A stretch of DNA of 64,000 nt, from contig NZ_VTTM01000003.1 of assembly GCF_008364795.1 (NCBI RefSeq), forward strand, positions 186,001 to 250,000, written 5' to 3'. Made by a program: the position numbers and the translations under genes. Positions 1 through 9,826 of this stretch are shown here, in pieces; the stretch's first letter is position 1, and each line of letters opens with the position of its first letter. Below the pieces are notes generated by a model that saw only the letters and a list, made by a program, of their open reading frames with translations, did no database searches and was not told the DNA's origin. Origin of the DNA: Azospirillum oryzae. Lineage in GTDB: Bacteria; Pseudomonadota; Alphaproteobacteria; Azospirillales; Azospirillaceae.

Positions 1-828
1 TTCGTCATGGGCAAGGCCGACGCTCCCTTCTCCCGGCAGGCCGAGATCTTCGACACCACCATCGGGTGGCGTTTCGTCAATCCGGCGATGAAGGCGGCCT
101 ATGGCACCGATTCGATGCCGGAGACGGCGGAGAATGTCGCCGACGACTGGAAGATCGCCCGCGCCGACCAGGACGCCTTCGCGCTGCGCAGCCAGGACCG
201 CGCCGCCCGCGCCATCGCCGACGGCAGCATGGCCCGCGAGATCGCCCCCGTCACCATCAGGACCCGCAAGGGCGAGACGGTGGTGACCACCGACGAACAT
301 CCCCGCGCCACGACCATCGAGGCGCTGTCGGCCCTCAAGCCCATCGTCCGCCCCGGCGGCACGGTGACCGCCGGCAACGCGTCGGGCGTCAACGACGGCG
401 CCGCCGCCCTGCTGATCGCGTCCGAAGTGGCGGTGAAGCGTTTCGGCCTGACCCCGCGCGCCCGCATCCTCGGCGGCGCCACCGCCGGCGTCCCGCCGCG
501 CGTCATGGGCATCGGCCCGGTCCCCGCCACCCGCAAACTGCTGGAACGTCTCGGCCGCAGCATCGCCGACATCGACCTGATCGAACTGAACGAGGCCTTC
601 GCCGCCCAGGCGCTGGCCGTCCTGCGCGAGCTTGGCCTGCCGGATGACGCCGCCCATGTGAACCCGAACGGCGGCGGCATCGCGCTTGGCCATCCGCTCG
701 GCATGAGCGGCGCCCGTCTGGCGACCACCGCGCTCTACCAACTCGAACAGTCCGGCGGCCGGACCGCGCTCTGCACCATGTGCATCGGCGTCGGCCAGGG
801 CATCGCGGTGATGATCGAGCGGGTGTAG
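1..828 (+). CDS. pcaF: 3-oxoadipyl-CoA thiolase, C-terminal part (5' end outside window)
   Basis: Thiolase that cleaves 3-oxoadipyl-CoA to succinyl-CoA and acetyl-CoA, the last step of the beta-ketoadipate pathway. The reading frame is open from base 1, so the N-terminus with the nucleophilic Cys lies outside the window; about 275 residues of a roughly 400-residue enzyme are visible. Seen: the NEAFAAQ segment, [14 protein letters not shown] with the catalytic His, and the C-terminal CIGVGQG loop with the second catalytic Cys. The family (thiolase II) is certain. The substrate is inferred from the pca genes that follow on the same strand. Confidence 0.9.
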   Translation, partial: FVMGKADAPFSRQAEIFDTTIGWRFVNPAMKAAYGTDSMPETAENVADDWKIARADQDAFALRSQDRAARAIADGSMAREIAPVTIRTRKGETVVTTDEHPRATTIEALSALKPIVRPGGTVTAGNASGVNDGAAALLIASEVAVKRFGLTPRARILGGATAGVPPRVMGIGPVPATRKLLERLGRSIADIDLIELNEAFAAQALAVLRELGLPDDAAHVNPNGGGIALGHPLGMSGARLATTALYQLEQSGGRTALCTMCIGVGQGIAVMIERV

Positions 829-843
829 CCTCAGGCTTCGAAT

Positions 844-946
844 GCCCCCTCCCCAACCCTCCCCCACCTGCGGTGGGAGAGGGAGTTAAGCGCAAGAGCG
901 GCGGAGTTCCCTCTCCCGCGAAGCGGGGGAGGGTTAGGGAGGGGGC
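844..946. repeat. C-rich extragenic palindromic repeat
   Basis: A 103-bp element fills the gap between pcaF and pcaD. It begins GCCCCCTCCCCAACCCTCCC and ends with the near reverse complement (GGGGGAGGGTTAGGGAGGGGGC type), with a small inner hairpin CCACCTGCGGTGG. The same family recurs at 4910-5036 and, inside coding sequence, at 16733-16948 and 18506-18672. It could fold in the transcript and act as a processing or attenuation site. A mobile miniature element of REP type is the likeliest origin. Confidence 0.8.
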
Positions 947-986
947 AAAAAACATCACCGCCCAATAACCGTCAGCGGAAGCCCCC

Positions 987-1784
987 ATGCCCTTCATCGA
1001 AGCCGCCGGCATCACCCAGCATTACGACCTGACCGGCCCGGCGGACGCGCCGGTGCTGCTGTTCGCCAACTCCATCGGCACCAGCTTCCACATCTGGGAC
1101 GATGTCATCCCCCTGCTGTCGCAACGCTACCGCATCCTGCGCTACGACATGCGCGGCCACGGCCTGACCCAGGTGACGCCGGTCACCGATGATGCCGGCT
1201 ACAGCATGGATATCCTCGCCGACGACGCCGCCGGCCTGCTCGACGCGCTTGGCATCGATCGTGCCCATGTCTGCGGCCTGTCCATCGGCGGCATGATGGC
1301 GCAGCGCCTCGCCGTCAAGGCGCCCGGCCGCATCCGTGGCCTGATCCTGTGCGACACCGCCGGCGTCATCGGCCCGCAATCGGTCTGGACCGACCGCATC
1401 GCCGCCATCCGCGCCCGCGGCATGACCGCGATTTCCGACGGGGTCATGGCCCGCTGGTTCACCCAAGCCTTCCGCGACGGCCGCCCCGACCAGATCCGCG
1501 GCTACACCGCCATGGTCGCGCGCACCACCGAGGACGGCTATGTCGGCTGCGCCATGGCGATCCGCGACGCCGACCTGCGCGCCGCCAACGCCGCCATCAC
1601 CGCCCCCACCCTGGTGATCTGCGGCGAGCATGACGTCGCCACCCCGCCCGATGCCGCCCGCGAACTGGCGGCCGGCATCCCCGGCGCCCGCTTCGAACTG
1701 CTGCCCGGCGCCGCCCACATCCCCGGCGTAGAGAAGCCGGCGGAACTGGCCGCCCTGATCGGCGGCTTCCTGGGGGACCTCTGA
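987..1784 (+). CDS. pcaD: 3-oxoadipate enol-lactonase
   Basis: Alpha/beta hydrolase of 265 residues that opens 3-oxoadipate enol-lactone to 3-oxoadipate. The nucleophile elbow GLSIGG places Ser at about residue 99; a candidate acid lies in CGEHDVATPP and a candidate His in GAAHIPGVE near the C-terminus. Length matches the family. The stop codon overlaps the pcaC start by one base, so the two genes are translationally coupled. Substrate assignment rests on the surrounding pca genes. Confidence 0.92.
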   Translation: MPFIEAAGITQHYDLTGPADAPVLLFANSIGTSFHIWDDVIPLLSQRYRILRYDMRGHGLTQVTPVTDDAGYSMDILADDAAGLLDALGIDRAHVCGLSIGGMMAQRLAVKAPGRIRGLILCDTAGVIGPQSVWTDRIAAIRARGMTAISDGVMARWFTQAFRDGRPDQIRGYTAMVARTTEDGYVGCAMAIRDADLRAANAAITAPTLVICGEHDVATPPDAARELAAGIPGARFELLPGAAHIPGVEKPAELAALIGGFLGDL

Positions 1785-2197
1785 TGGCCGACCATGAAAT
1801 GATGGACAAGGACCTCTACGACCGCGGCATGGCGGTGCGCCGTTCGGTGTTGGGCGACGCCCATGTCGACCGCTCGCTGGAGCGCGCCACCGGGTTCGAC
1901 GCCGATTTCCAGGAGTTCATCACCAAGACCGCCTGGGGCCAGATCTGGACCCGGCCGGGCCTGGACATCCGGACGCGCAGCATGTTGACCATCGGCATGC
2001 TGGCGGCGCTGGGCAAGGATGGCGAGTTGAAGCTGCACATCCGCGCCACCCGCAACACCGGCGTCACCCGCGACGAGGTGAAGGAAATCCTGATGCAGGC
2101 CGCCGTCTACGCCGGCGTCCCCGCCGGAAACCACGCGATAGCGCTGGCCCGCGCCGTCTATGCCGAGATGGACGAGGAAGACGCCCGGAAAGGGTAA
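1784..2197 (+). CDS. pcaC: 4-carboxymuconolactone decarboxylase
   Basis: Small all-helical enzyme (137 residues) of the CMD/AhpD fold that decarboxylates 4-carboxymuconolactone to the enol-lactone used by PcaD. The conserved core GLDIRTRSMLTIGMLAALGK and the following HIRATRNTGVT and EVKEILMQAAVYAGVPAG segments are typical. It overlaps pcaD by one base and lies six bases upstream of pcaB. In some genomes pcaC and pcaD are fused; here they are separate. Confidence 0.93.
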   Translation: MADHEMMDKDLYDRGMAVRRSVLGDAHVDRSLERATGFDADFQEFITKTAWGQIWTRPGLDIRTRSMLTIGMLAALGKDGELKLHIRATRNTGVTRDEVKEILMQAAVYAGVPAGNHAIALARAVYAEMDEEDARKG

Positions 2198-2203
2198 AAA
2201 GCC

Positions 2204-3577
2204 ATGACCGCCGACCGCTATTCCGACCCGTTGCTCGACCCGCTCTTCACCAGCGACGCGGCGGCCGATGCCTTCTCCGCCACCGCGCGGCTGCAAGCCA
2301 TGCTGGAGTTCGAGGCGGCGCTGGCGCGGGCCGAGGCGGCGGTCGGCGTCATCCCCGCCCGCGCCGTCCCGGCCATCGAGGCGGCGTGCAAGGCAGACCT
2401 CTACGACCTGACCGCGCTGGGGGCGGAGGCGGCGCTGGCCGGCAACACCGCGATCCCGATGGTCAGGCACCTGACCCGCGCGGTGAAGGCTGCCGACGAG
2501 GAAGCCTCCCGCTACGTCCATTGGGGCGCCACCAGCCAGGACGCGATGGACAGCGGCCTGATGCTGCAACTGCGCCGCTTCCTCGACGGTCTGGACGCCG
2601 ATCTGGCCGCCCTTGCCGATGGTCTGGCCGATCTCGCCGACCGCCACCGCGCCACGCCGATGGTCGCCCGCACCTGGCTGCAGCACGCCCTGCCGACCAC
2701 CTTCGGGCTGAAGGCGGCGGGCTGGCTCGACGCGCTGGGCCGCGACCGCCAGCGGCTCGCCGCGTCCCGCAGCCGCCTCGCCCTGCAATTCGGCGGCGCC
2801 GCCGGCACGCTGGCTGCCCTCGGTGACGCCGGCCCGGCGGTGGCGGAGGCTTTGGCCGGCGACCTCGGCCTCCCCCTGCCCGCCCTGCCCTGGCACGCCA
2901 GCCGCGACCGCATCACCGAACTGGCCTCGGCCCTCGGCATCCTCGCCGGCACGCTGGGCACGCTGGGCCGCGACATCTCGCTGATGATGCAGATGGAGGT
3001 CGCCGAAGCCTTCGAGCCTGCCGCGCCCGGCCGCGGCGGCTCCTCCACCATGCCGCACAAGCGCAACCCGGTGTCCTGCGCCGTCCTGCTCTCCACCGCC
3101 ATCCGCGCGCCCGCCATGGTCGGCGGGCTGCTGGCGGCGCAGGTGCAGGAGCATGAACGCGGCCTCGGCGGCTGGCATGCCGAGTGGCAGGCGCTGCCCG
3201 ACCTCTGCCGCCTCGTCGCCGGTGCCGCCCGTCATGCCCGCGAGACCATCGCCGGCCTGACCGTCGATGCCGAGCGCATGCGCGCCAACCTCGACCTCAC
3301 CCGCGGCCTGATCCTGGCCGAAGCCGTCACCATGGCGCTGGGCGACCGCATGGGCCGGATGGCCGCCCATTCCCGCGTGGCCGAGGCCAGCCGCCGCGCC
3401 GCCGACACCGCCCGCCCGCTGCGTGACGTGCTGGCCGAGGATGCCGAAGTGATGCAGGCGCTGGGCGCCGACACCCTCGACCGCCTGTTCGACCCGCTGA
3501 ACTACACCGGCTCCGCCTCCCACTTCATCGACCGCGTTCTGACACTCCACAGGCACCAACAGCGTCAGCAGAACTGA
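2204..3577 (+). CDS. pcaB: 3-carboxy-cis,cis-muconate cycloisomerase
   Basis: Member of the fumarase/aspartase superfamily (457 residues) that cyclises 3-carboxy-cis,cis-muconate to 4-carboxymuconolactone. The superfamily signature GGSSTMPHKRNP is present at about residues 278-289, preceded by the conserved HWGATSQD segment near residue 107. It follows pcaC by six bases and precedes pcaH, giving the order F-D-C-B-H-G, which differs from the common pcaDCHGB order. Confidence 0.93.
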   Translation: MTADRYSDPLLDPLFTSDAAADAFSATARLQAMLEFEAALARAEAAVGVIPARAVPAIEAACKADLYDLTALGAEAALAGNTAIPMVRHLTRAVKAADEEASRYVHWGATSQDAMDSGLMLQLRRFLDGLDADLAALADGLADLADRHRATPMVARTWLQHALPTTFGLKAAGWLDALGRDRQRLAASRSRLALQFGGAAGTLAALGDAGPAVAEALAGDLGLPLPALPWHASRDRITELASALGILAGTLGTLGRDISLMMQMEVAEAFEPAAPGRGGSSTMPHKRNPVSCAVLLSTAIRAPAMVGGLLAAQVQEHERGLGGWHAEWQALPDLCRLVAGAARHARETIAGLTVDAERMRANLDLTRGLILAEAVTMALGDRMGRMAAHSRVAEASRRAADTARPLRDVLAEDAEVMQALGADTLDRLFDPLNYTGSASHFIDRVLTLHRHQQRQQN

Positions 3578-3602
3578 CCGCTCCCAAGGAGGGACCCCCG
3601 AG

Positions 3603-4325
3603 ATGGACACAGCCGTTCACGAGGCGGAGGGAGATTTCAGCCCCCGCGATTGGGCGCAACACCCGCCCTATCTGTCGCCGCTCTACAAATCGACGGTACT
3701 GCGCTCGCCTCGCAAGCCGCTGATCCCGATGAAGCAGTGCCTGTCGGTGCGCAGCGGTCCTGTGTTCGGTCATGACAGCGTCGATCCGCTCGACAACGAC
3801 CTGACGAAGAACGGCCGCGTCAACGGCGAACCGATCGGCGAGCGCATGATCGTCACCGGCCGCGTGCTGGACGAGAGCGGCCGGCCGGTGCCGCACACGC
3901 TGCTGGAGATCTGGCAGGCCAACGCCTGCGGCCGCTACGTCCACCGCTGGGACCAGCATGATGCGCCGCTCGACCCCAACTTCTTCGGGGCCGGCCGCTG
4001 CATCACCGACGCCGAGGGCCGCTACCGCTTCACCACGATCAAGCCCGGCGCCTATCCCTGGGGCAACCACCACAATGCGTGGCGGCCGGCGCACATCCAT
4101 TTCTCGCTGTTCGGGCCGTCCTTCCTGACCCGGCTGGTCACCCAGATGTATTTCCCCGGCGACCCGCTTCTGCTGCTCGACCCCATCTACAACGGGGTGC
4201 CGGAGGGCGCGCGCGAGCTGCTGATCTCCCGCTTCTCCATCGACGTGACCGAGCCGGTGTGGGCGCTCGGCTATGAATTCGACATCGTCCTGCGCGGACG
4301 CCAGGCCACGCCGATGGAGGGCTGA
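3603..4325 (+). CDS. pcaH: Protocatechuate 3,4-dioxygenase beta subunit
   Basis: Iron-bearing subunit (240 residues) of the intradiol dioxygenase that cleaves protocatechuate. The ligand region is visible: Tyr in GAYPWGNHHNAW followed by RPAHIHF with the two His ligands, and an upstream Tyr in GRYVHRWDQH. It sits 25 bp after pcaB and 5 bp before pcaG. A good ribosome binding site (aaggaggg) lies upstream of the ATG. Confidence 0.95.
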   Translation: MDTAVHEAEGDFSPRDWAQHPPYLSPLYKSTVLRSPRKPLIPMKQCLSVRSGPVFGHDSVDPLDNDLTKNGRVNGEPIGERMIVTGRVLDESGRPVPHTLLEIWQANACGRYVHRWDQHDAPLDPNFFGAGRCITDAEGRYRFTTIKPGAYPWGNHHNAWRPAHIHFSLFGPSFLTRLVTQMYFPGDPLLLLDPIYNGVPEGARELLISRFSIDVTEPVWALGYEFDIVLRGRQATPMEG

Positions 4326-4330
4326 TCCAC

Positions 4331-4888
4331 ATGAGCCAGATGCTGAAACAGACCCCGTCCCAAACCGTCGGCCCCTATTTCGCCTATGCCTGGACGCCGG
4401 AACTCTACGGCCGCCGCCCGCTGGCAACCAACCGGCTGGCCACCCGCGACATGCCCGGCGAGCACATCCGCATCGAAGGCGTGGTTTACGACGGCGAGGG
4501 TGCGCCGATCCGCGACTGCGTGGTGGAGATCTGGCAGGCCGGCGCCGACGGCAAACACGCCCCCGGTGCGGCAGGCTTCGGCCGCTGCGGCACCAACGAC
4601 GCCGGTTATTATTTCTTCGACACGGTGAAGCCGGGCGCCTGCGACCCCGGCCATGCCCCGCACATCGCGGTGACGGTGTTCGCCCGCGGCATGCTGAGCC
4701 ACGCCTTCACCCGCCTGCACTTCTCCGACGAGGTTGCGGCGAACGCCGCGGACCCGGTGCTGACGACCGTCCCCGCCGACCGCCGCGACACCCTGATCGC
4801 CCGGCGCGCCGAACTGCCGGGCGGCGTGGTCTACCGCTTCGACATCCGCCTGCAGGGCGCGGGAGAGACGGTGTTTTTTGATTGTTGA
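4331..4888 (+). CDS. pcaG: Protocatechuate 3,4-dioxygenase alpha subunit
   Basis: Partner subunit (185 residues) of PcaH. It keeps the intradiol dioxygenase beta-sandwich pattern (QTVGPYFAYAW near the N-terminus, VVEIWQAGADGKH in the middle) but lacks the His-x-His iron ligand pair, as expected for the structural alpha chain. It is the last gene of the pca run and is followed by an extragenic repeat and then a convergent chemoreceptor gene. Confidence 0.94.
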   Translation: MSQMLKQTPSQTVGPYFAYAWTPELYGRRPLATNRLATRDMPGEHIRIEGVVYDGEGAPIRDCVVEIWQAGADGKHAPGAAGFGRCGTNDAGYYFFDTVKPGACDPGHAPHIAVTVFARGMLSHAFTRLHFSDEVAANAADPVLTTVPADRRDTLIARRAELPGGVVYRFDIRLQGAGETVFFDC

Positions 4889-4909
4889 GGTGAACTCAGG
4901 CCGCCGGGT

Positions 4910-5036
4910 GCCCCCTCCCCATCCCTCCCCCACCTTCGGTGGGAGAGGGGGTAGGACGCTTGTCAGCGGGAGCTAATTGCCGAAGCGGCGGCAGTCCCCT
5001 CTCCCACCGAAGGTGGGGGAGGGTTAGGGAGGGGGC
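4910..5036. repeat. C-rich extragenic palindromic repeat
   Basis: Second copy (127 bp) of the element seen at 844-946, between the convergent pcaG and chemoreceptor genes. It begins GCCCCCTCCCCATCCCTCCC, contains two CCACCTTCGGTGG-type inner hairpins, and ends GGGGGAGGGTTAGGGAGGGGGC. Its position between convergent genes suggests it may also end transcripts, but no run of T is seen. Confidence 0.8.
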
Positions 5037-5057
5037 ATCGTCAGCCGACACCCCACA

Positions 5058-7142
5058 TCACCCCTCCCGGATCGTCGCCACGAAGCGCTGCACTTCAGTC
5101 CGCAGTTGCGCCGACTGGTGCGACAGCGTGTCGGCGGCGGCGCGGGCCTGGGAGGCCATGCTGCCGGTCTCGCTGGCGGCGCGGGTAACACCCTCGATGT
5201 TGGTCGACACCTCGCGGGTGCCGGCGGCGGCCTGCTGGACGTTGCGGCTGATCTCGCGGGTCGCCGCCCCCTGCTCCTCCGCCGCGGCGGCGACGGCGGT
5301 GACCGTCTCGCTGATGCCCAGGATGGTGCGGCCGATGGCCTGGATGGCGCCGACGGCGCTGCCGCTGACCGACTGGATCTCGGCGATCTGGGCGGCGATC
5401 TCCTCCGTCGCCTTGGCGGTCTGGCTGGCGAGGTTCTTCACCTCCTGCGCCACGACGGCGAAGCCCTTGCCGGCCTCGCCCGCACGCGCCGCCTCGATGG
5501 TGGCGTTCAGCGCCAGCAGGTTGGTCTGGCCGGCGATGGACTGGATCAGGTTCACCACGTCGCCGATCTTCTGCGCCGCTTCGGCCAAGCCGGCGACGGT
5601 GCCGTTGGTCTTCTCGACCTCGCCCACCGCGTCGTTCGCCATGCGCGACGAGGCGGCGATGCGCTGGTTGATCTCCTCGATGGAATGGGCCAGTTCCTCC
5701 GCCGCGGCGGCGACCGTCTGCACGTTGCTGCTGGCGACGTCGGCGGCGCTGGCGACGGCGGCGGCCTGGGCGTTGGTCTGCTCGGCGATGGCCGACAGCC
5801 CTTCTGAATCGGTGCGGATCAGTTCCGCCTGCTCGGTCACGCTGGCGACCACGCCGCCGACAGTGCCCTCGAACCGGTCGGCCATCCGGGCCAGTTCCTG
5901 CCTGCGCCGCTCGGCGGCCTGCGCCTCGTCCCGGCGGCGCTGCTCCTCCATCTCGGCGACGCGGCCGGCATTCTCCTTGAACAGCTGCAGCGCCTTGTTG
6001 ATCGCCCCGATCTCGTCGGAGCGGTCGCGGTCGCGCACCTCCACGTCCTGCCGGCCGGCGGTCAGCGCCTCCACCGTCGCGATGATCCGGCGCAGCGGCG
6101 TGCCGACGATGGTCCGCGTCGACAGCCACAGCGCCAGCAGCAGCCCGGCGGTCAGCAGCACGGCGCCGACGGCGATGAAGCTGCGCAGTTCCTCCTTCGG
6201 CGCCTCGATCTGGTTCATCGGCAGATTGATCAGCACCGACCAGGGCGTGCCGGTGTCGCCAACGATGACCGGCCGGAACAGCTGCTTGACCTCGGTCTTC
6301 AGGCTGGCCGACATCGAGAAGTGGGCATAGGGCTTGCCGTCGCGGATGGCCGGCAACGCCTCCTTCAGCCGTTCGTTGGTCTGCAGGATCGACTTGCCCA
6401 TATGGTCGGCGTTGCTGTAGCCGGCCCACAGCCCGCCGTTGGAGATCAGGAAGACCGACCCCGTCCCGAAGGGCTTCGCCGTCTTCAGCTCGTTCCAGAT
6501 CTCGTCGGTGGCGATGTCGACGCCGGCGACACCGACGAACTTGCCGCCTTCCATGACCGGAACCACCAGCGACACCATCAGGACGGTCTTGCCGGCCACC
6601 GCATAGCTGTAGGGTTCGACGATCACCTCTTTGCCGGTACGCTTGGCCTGCTGGTAATAGAGGCCGTCGGGGCCGGGATCGTCATAGCCGGTCAGCGCCT
6701 CCAGCTGGACCTTGCCGCTGCCGCGGTTCCAATAGGGGATGAAGCGGCCGCTGGCGTCGCTGCCGGCGCTGTTGACGAAGTCGGAGTCCTTGCCGTCCAG
6801 CGCGTTCGGCTCCATGCCGATCCACACGCCGATCAGGTTGGGATTGCTCTCCAGCAGGCTCTTCAGCCAGTCGTTCAGCTTGGCGCGGTCGGCGACGCCG
6901 TTGCGCTTCAGGCTCAGCAGGGTGGTCCGCATCAGGCGGCTGATGTTCATGGCGTCGTTCAGACGCCGCTCGACGGTTTCGGCATGGTATTTGCCGAGTT
7001 CGTCCCCGACCTTGAAGGACAAGGCATCGGTATCGGCCCCGCTCCTGGCGGAGATCACGACCGTGCCGACCCCCAGCCCGACCAGCAGAACCACGCCGAT
7101 CGCCAACACCAGCTTGGTCACCAATGGCAATTTCTTGAACAT
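5058..7142 (-). CDS. Methyl-accepting chemotaxis protein with double Cache sensor
   Basis: Transmembrane chemoreceptor of 694 residues. Order: TM helix at about 7-29, periplasmic dCache-type sensor at about 35-290 ([10 protein letters not shown] and [18 protein letters not shown] are typical of Cache domains), second TM at about 318-340, HAMP linker, then the cytoplasmic signalling coiled coil. The hairpin tip contains the conserved [15 protein letters not shown] segment. No C-terminal CheR-tethering pentapeptide is present. The ligand cannot be told from sequence. The neighbouring pca and TRAP genes make an aromatic acid or sugar acid possible, but that is only context. Confidence 0.95.
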   Translation of the reverse strand: MFKKLPLVTKLVLAIGVVLLVGLGVGTVVISARSGADTDALSFKVGDELGKYHAETVERRLNDAMNISRLMRTTLLSLKRNGVADRAKLNDWLKSLLESNPNLIGVWIGMEPNALDGKDSDFVNSAGSDASGRFIPYWNRGSGKVQLEALTGYDDPGPDGLYYQQAKRTGKEVIVEPYSYAVAGKTVLMVSLVVPVMEGGKFVGVAGVDIATDEIWNELKTAKPFGTGSVFLISNGGLWAGYSNADHMGKSILQTNERLKEALPAIRDGKPYAHFSMSASLKTEVKQLFRPVIVGDTGTPWSVLINLPMNQIEAPKEELRSFIAVGAVLLTAGLLLALWLSTRTIVGTPLRRIIATVEALTAGRQDVEVRDRDRSDEIGAINKALQLFKENAGRVAEMEEQRRRDEAQAAERRRQELARMADRFEGTVGGVVASVTEQAELIRTDSEGLSAIAEQTNAQAAAVASAADVASSNVQTVAAAAEELAHSIEEINQRIAASSRMANDAVGEVEKTNGTVAGLAEAAQKIGDVVNLIQSIAGQTNLLALNATIEAARAGEAGKGFAVVAQEVKNLASQTAKATEEIAAQIAEIQSVSGSAVGAIQAIGRTILGISETVTAVAAAAEEQGAATREISRNVQQAAAGTREVSTNIEGVTRAASETGSMASQARAAADTLSHQSAQLRTEVQRFVATIREG

Positions 7143-7371
7143 CTACATTCCCCGCGACATACCCGGACAAGGGCCCGACACCCCGACCGACTGTCCCGCG
7201 GTTCCGTTAAATTCAAGTAAATTAATTGCTAATATATCTGTCATCCCAACAGATGGTGAGAACAACTCTCAAATGAATGACGATCAATCATACCCGGATC
7301 AACAATTCATACTTTGGGACTGGTCCGCGAATCTTTCGGGCACATACAACTTCCACTCCGCGTCCTCAAGG

Positions 7372-7405
7372 AAAAGGGGCGGACCGGTCGTCCCGGTCCG
7401 CCCCC
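7372..7405 (-). terminator. Rho-independent terminator of the TRAP operon
   Basis: On the minus strand, downstream of dctP, a 12-bp perfect stem (GGGGCGGACCGG / CCGGTCCGCCCC) with a 5-nt loop is followed by TTTTCC. This is a strong intrinsic terminator for the gntK-dctQMP transcript. Confidence 0.85.
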
Positions 7406-7434
7406 TTCATACCGTCACGACAGGTCGCCCGTGA

Positions 7435-8454
7435 TTACTTCCGGGCGGCGGTGATGGCGGCCTGCAGGTCCTTCAGCACCTCGGCACCGCCGTCGGCGGC
7501 GTACTTGTCGAAGGCGGGCTTGACCATCTCGCGCATGCGGTCCAGCTCGGCCGGGCTCAGCTCGTTGATCTGCATGCCCTTTTCCTTCAGGTAGGCCACG
7601 CTCTGGGCCGAGGCCTCGCGGCTGTCCTTGCGCTCGAAATCGCGCGAGGCGACGGCGGCCTCGTTCAGGATCTTCTTCTCGTCCGCCGACAGGCCGTCGT
7701 ACCAGCGCTTGCTGGCCAGCACGATCCACGGGCTGTAGACGTGGCGGGAGATGGTCAGGTACTTCTGGACTTCATAGAACTTGGACGACTGGATGGTGGT
7801 GACCGGGTTCTCCTGGCCGTCGACCGTGCCGGTCTCCAGCGCGGTGAACAGTTCGGAGAAGGCCAGCGGCACCGCGTTGGCGCCGAAGCGGTTGAACATG
7901 TCGATGTAGACCGGGTTCTGCATCACGCGCAGCTTGATGCCGCCCATGTCCTCGACCTTGGTGATCGGCCGCTTGCTGTTGGTCAGGTTGCGGAAGCCGT
8001 TCTCCCAATAGACGAGCCCGACCAGCCCCTTGTCGTTCAGCGACTTCAGCAGCTTCTCGCCGAACGGGCCGTCCAGCACGGCGTCGGCTTCCCGTTCGTT
8101 GTTGAACAGGAAGGGCAGGTCAAAGGCGCCGAAATCCTTGACGATGCCGACCAGCGTGGCGGTGGAGCCGACCATCATCTCCTGCGCGCCGCCGATCAGG
8201 GCGTTCTGCATCTGGATGTCGCTGCCCAGGCTGGCGTCGCCGAAGCCCTTCATCTTGAACTTGCCGCCGCTGCGCTTGGACAGCTCCTCGGCGAAATACT
8301 TCACCGCCCGGCCCTGGTTGCTGTTCTCCGACAGGCCGTAGCCGAAGCGGATGATGCGGGTCTTCACGTCCTGGGCGGCAGCGGAGGTCGTGGCGGCGAT
8401 CGGGGCGAGCAGCGCGGCGGCGATGCCGGTGGCGAGCAGCAGTTTGCGGAACAT
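7435..8454 (-). CDS. dctP: TRAP transporter solute-binding protein, DctP family
   Basis: Periplasmic binding protein of 339 residues with a Sec signal peptide (about residues 1-27, ending near TTSAAAQ). DctP-family features include FGYGLSENSNQGRAVKYFAEEL after the signal, the LRVMQNPVYIDMFNRFGANA segment with the substrate-binding Arg, and GTVDGQENP. It delivers a carboxylate to the DctQM permease. The operon begins with gluconokinase, so gluconate or a related sugar acid is the likely substrate (inference). It is the last gene before the terminator. Confidence 0.93.
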   Translation of the reverse strand: MFRKLLLATGIAAALLAPIAATTSAAAQDVKTRIIRFGYGLSENSNQGRAVKYFAEELSKRSGGKFKMKGFGDASLGSDIQMQNALIGGAQEMMVGSTATLVGIVKDFGAFDLPFLFNNEREADAVLDGPFGEKLLKSLNDKGLVGLVYWENGFRNLTNSKRPITKVEDMGGIKLRVMQNPVYIDMFNRFGANAVPLAFSELFTALETGTVDGQENPVTTIQSSKFYEVQKYLTISRHVYSPWIVLASKRWYDGLSADEKKILNEAAVASRDFERKDSREASAQSVAYLKEKGMQINELSPAELDRMREMVKPAFDKYAADGGAEVLKDLQAAITAARK

Positions 8455-8509
8455 GGGTGTCGAACTCCCTTAACGTCTGGTGTTTCGTTCTGATTGGTCT
8501 TGGTAGGCG

Positions 8510-9787
8510 TCAGTGGAACAGGTGCAGCGGCATGGTGACGATCTCCGGCACGGCGATCAGCAGCCCGAGCAGCACGATGTAGGTCAAAAGGAAGGGCCAG
8601 ATGCCCTTGGTGGCGCTTTCCAGCGAGATTCGGGCGACGCCGCACACCACGTTCAGCACCGTGCAGACCGGCGGATGGATCAGGCCCAGCGTTCCGACGA
8701 GAACGAACATCACGCCGAAATAGGCGGGGTCGATGCCGGCCTTGATCGCAAGAGGGGTCAGCACCGGCCCCAGCACCAGGATGGTCGGCGTCAGGTCCAT
8801 CACCGTGCCGACGGCCAGCAGCAGGACGGCGATGGCCAGCATCAGCATCTTCGGATGGCTCATCAGCGGGGCCAGCAGCTCCGTCATCTGCTGCGGCAGG
8901 TCGGCCAGCGTCACCATGTAGGACGACACCAGCGCGGCGGCGCACAGGAACATCACGGTGCTGGTGGTGCGCGCCGCCTGGACCAGCAGCGGGACCAGCT
9001 GCGGCAGCGTGACCTGACGGTAGACGAACAGCGCGACGAACAGCGAATAGACGGCGGCGACCACCGCGGCCTCGGTCGGCGTGAAGATGCCGCCGCGCAG
9101 GCCGCCGATGATGATGACCGGCAGGGCCAGCGCCCAGACGCCGTCGCCCAGCGCCTTCAGCCGCTCCCGCCCGCTCGCCTTCGGCTGCAGCTTCACCGTC
9201 ATGTCGCGGACGACGAACGTCCAGGCGCAGACCAGACCGATGCCCATCAGCAGGCCGGGCACGATGCCGGCCATGAACAGCGCGCTGATCGAGGTGTTGG
9301 TGGTCACGCCGAAGATGATGAAGGGCATGCTGGGCGGGATGATCGGGGCGATGATGCCGCCCGACGCGATCAGACCGGCGGAGCGCGGCACCGGATAGCC
9401 ATGGTCGCGCATCATCGGGATCAGCAGGGTCGCCAGCGCGGCGGTGTCGGCGATGGCCGACCCCGACAGGCTGGCCAGCATCACCGAGGCGCCGATGGTG
9501 ACATACCCCAGCCCGCCCTTGATGTGGCCGACCAGGCTGACCGCCAGATTGATGATGCGCTGCGAGATGCCGCCGGCATTCATCAGCTCGCCGGCCAGGA
9601 TGAAGAAGGGCACCGCCATCAGCGGATAGTTGTCGGCGCCGCTCAGCATGTTCTGGGCGACCAGCTGGGCGTCGAAGAAGTCGAGGTGGACCATCAGCGC
9701 GACGCCGGTCAGCATCAGCGCGAAGGCGATGGGCATGCCGAGCAGCATGAAGCCGAACAGCGAGCCCAGGAAAATGGTGAGCGTCAT
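8510..9787 (-). CDS. dctM: TRAP transporter large permease, DctM family
   Basis: Integral membrane protein of 425 residues with about 12 hydrophobic segments, the channel-forming subunit of a sodium-coupled TRAP transporter. Family features: LFGFMLLGMPIAFALML at the N-terminus, GSAIADTAALATLLIP and ASGGIIAPIIPPSMPFIIFG. It is 39 bp downstream of dctQ and 55 bp upstream of dctP in the same transcript. Confidence 0.94.
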   Translation of the reverse strand: MTLTIFLGSLFGFMLLGMPIAFALMLTGVALMVHLDFFDAQLVAQNMLSGADNYPLMAVPFFILAGELMNAGGISQRIINLAVSLVGHIKGGLGYVTIGASVMLASLSGSAIADTAALATLLIPMMRDHGYPVPRSAGLIASGGIIAPIIPPSMPFIIFGVTTNTSISALFMAGIVPGLLMGIGLVCAWTFVVRDMTVKLQPKASGRERLKALGDGVWALALPVIIIGGLRGGIFTPTEAAVVAAVYSLFVALFVYRQVTLPQLVPLLVQAARTTSTVMFLCAAALVSSYMVTLADLPQQMTELLAPLMSHPKMLMLAIAVLLLAVGTVMDLTPTILVLGPVLTPLAIKAGIDPAYFGVMFVLVGTLGLIHPPVCTVLNVVCGVARISLESATKGIWPFLLTYIVLLGLLIAVPEIVTMPLHLFH

Positions 9788-9826
9788 GGCGGCGTCTCCG
9801 TCCGCAGGAAATCTATTGGTCTGGGC

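Noticed and set aside
844..946. CRISPR-like repeat between pcaF and pcaD
   Set aside because: The repeats are inverted, C-rich and not separated by unique spacers; they are a REP-like element.
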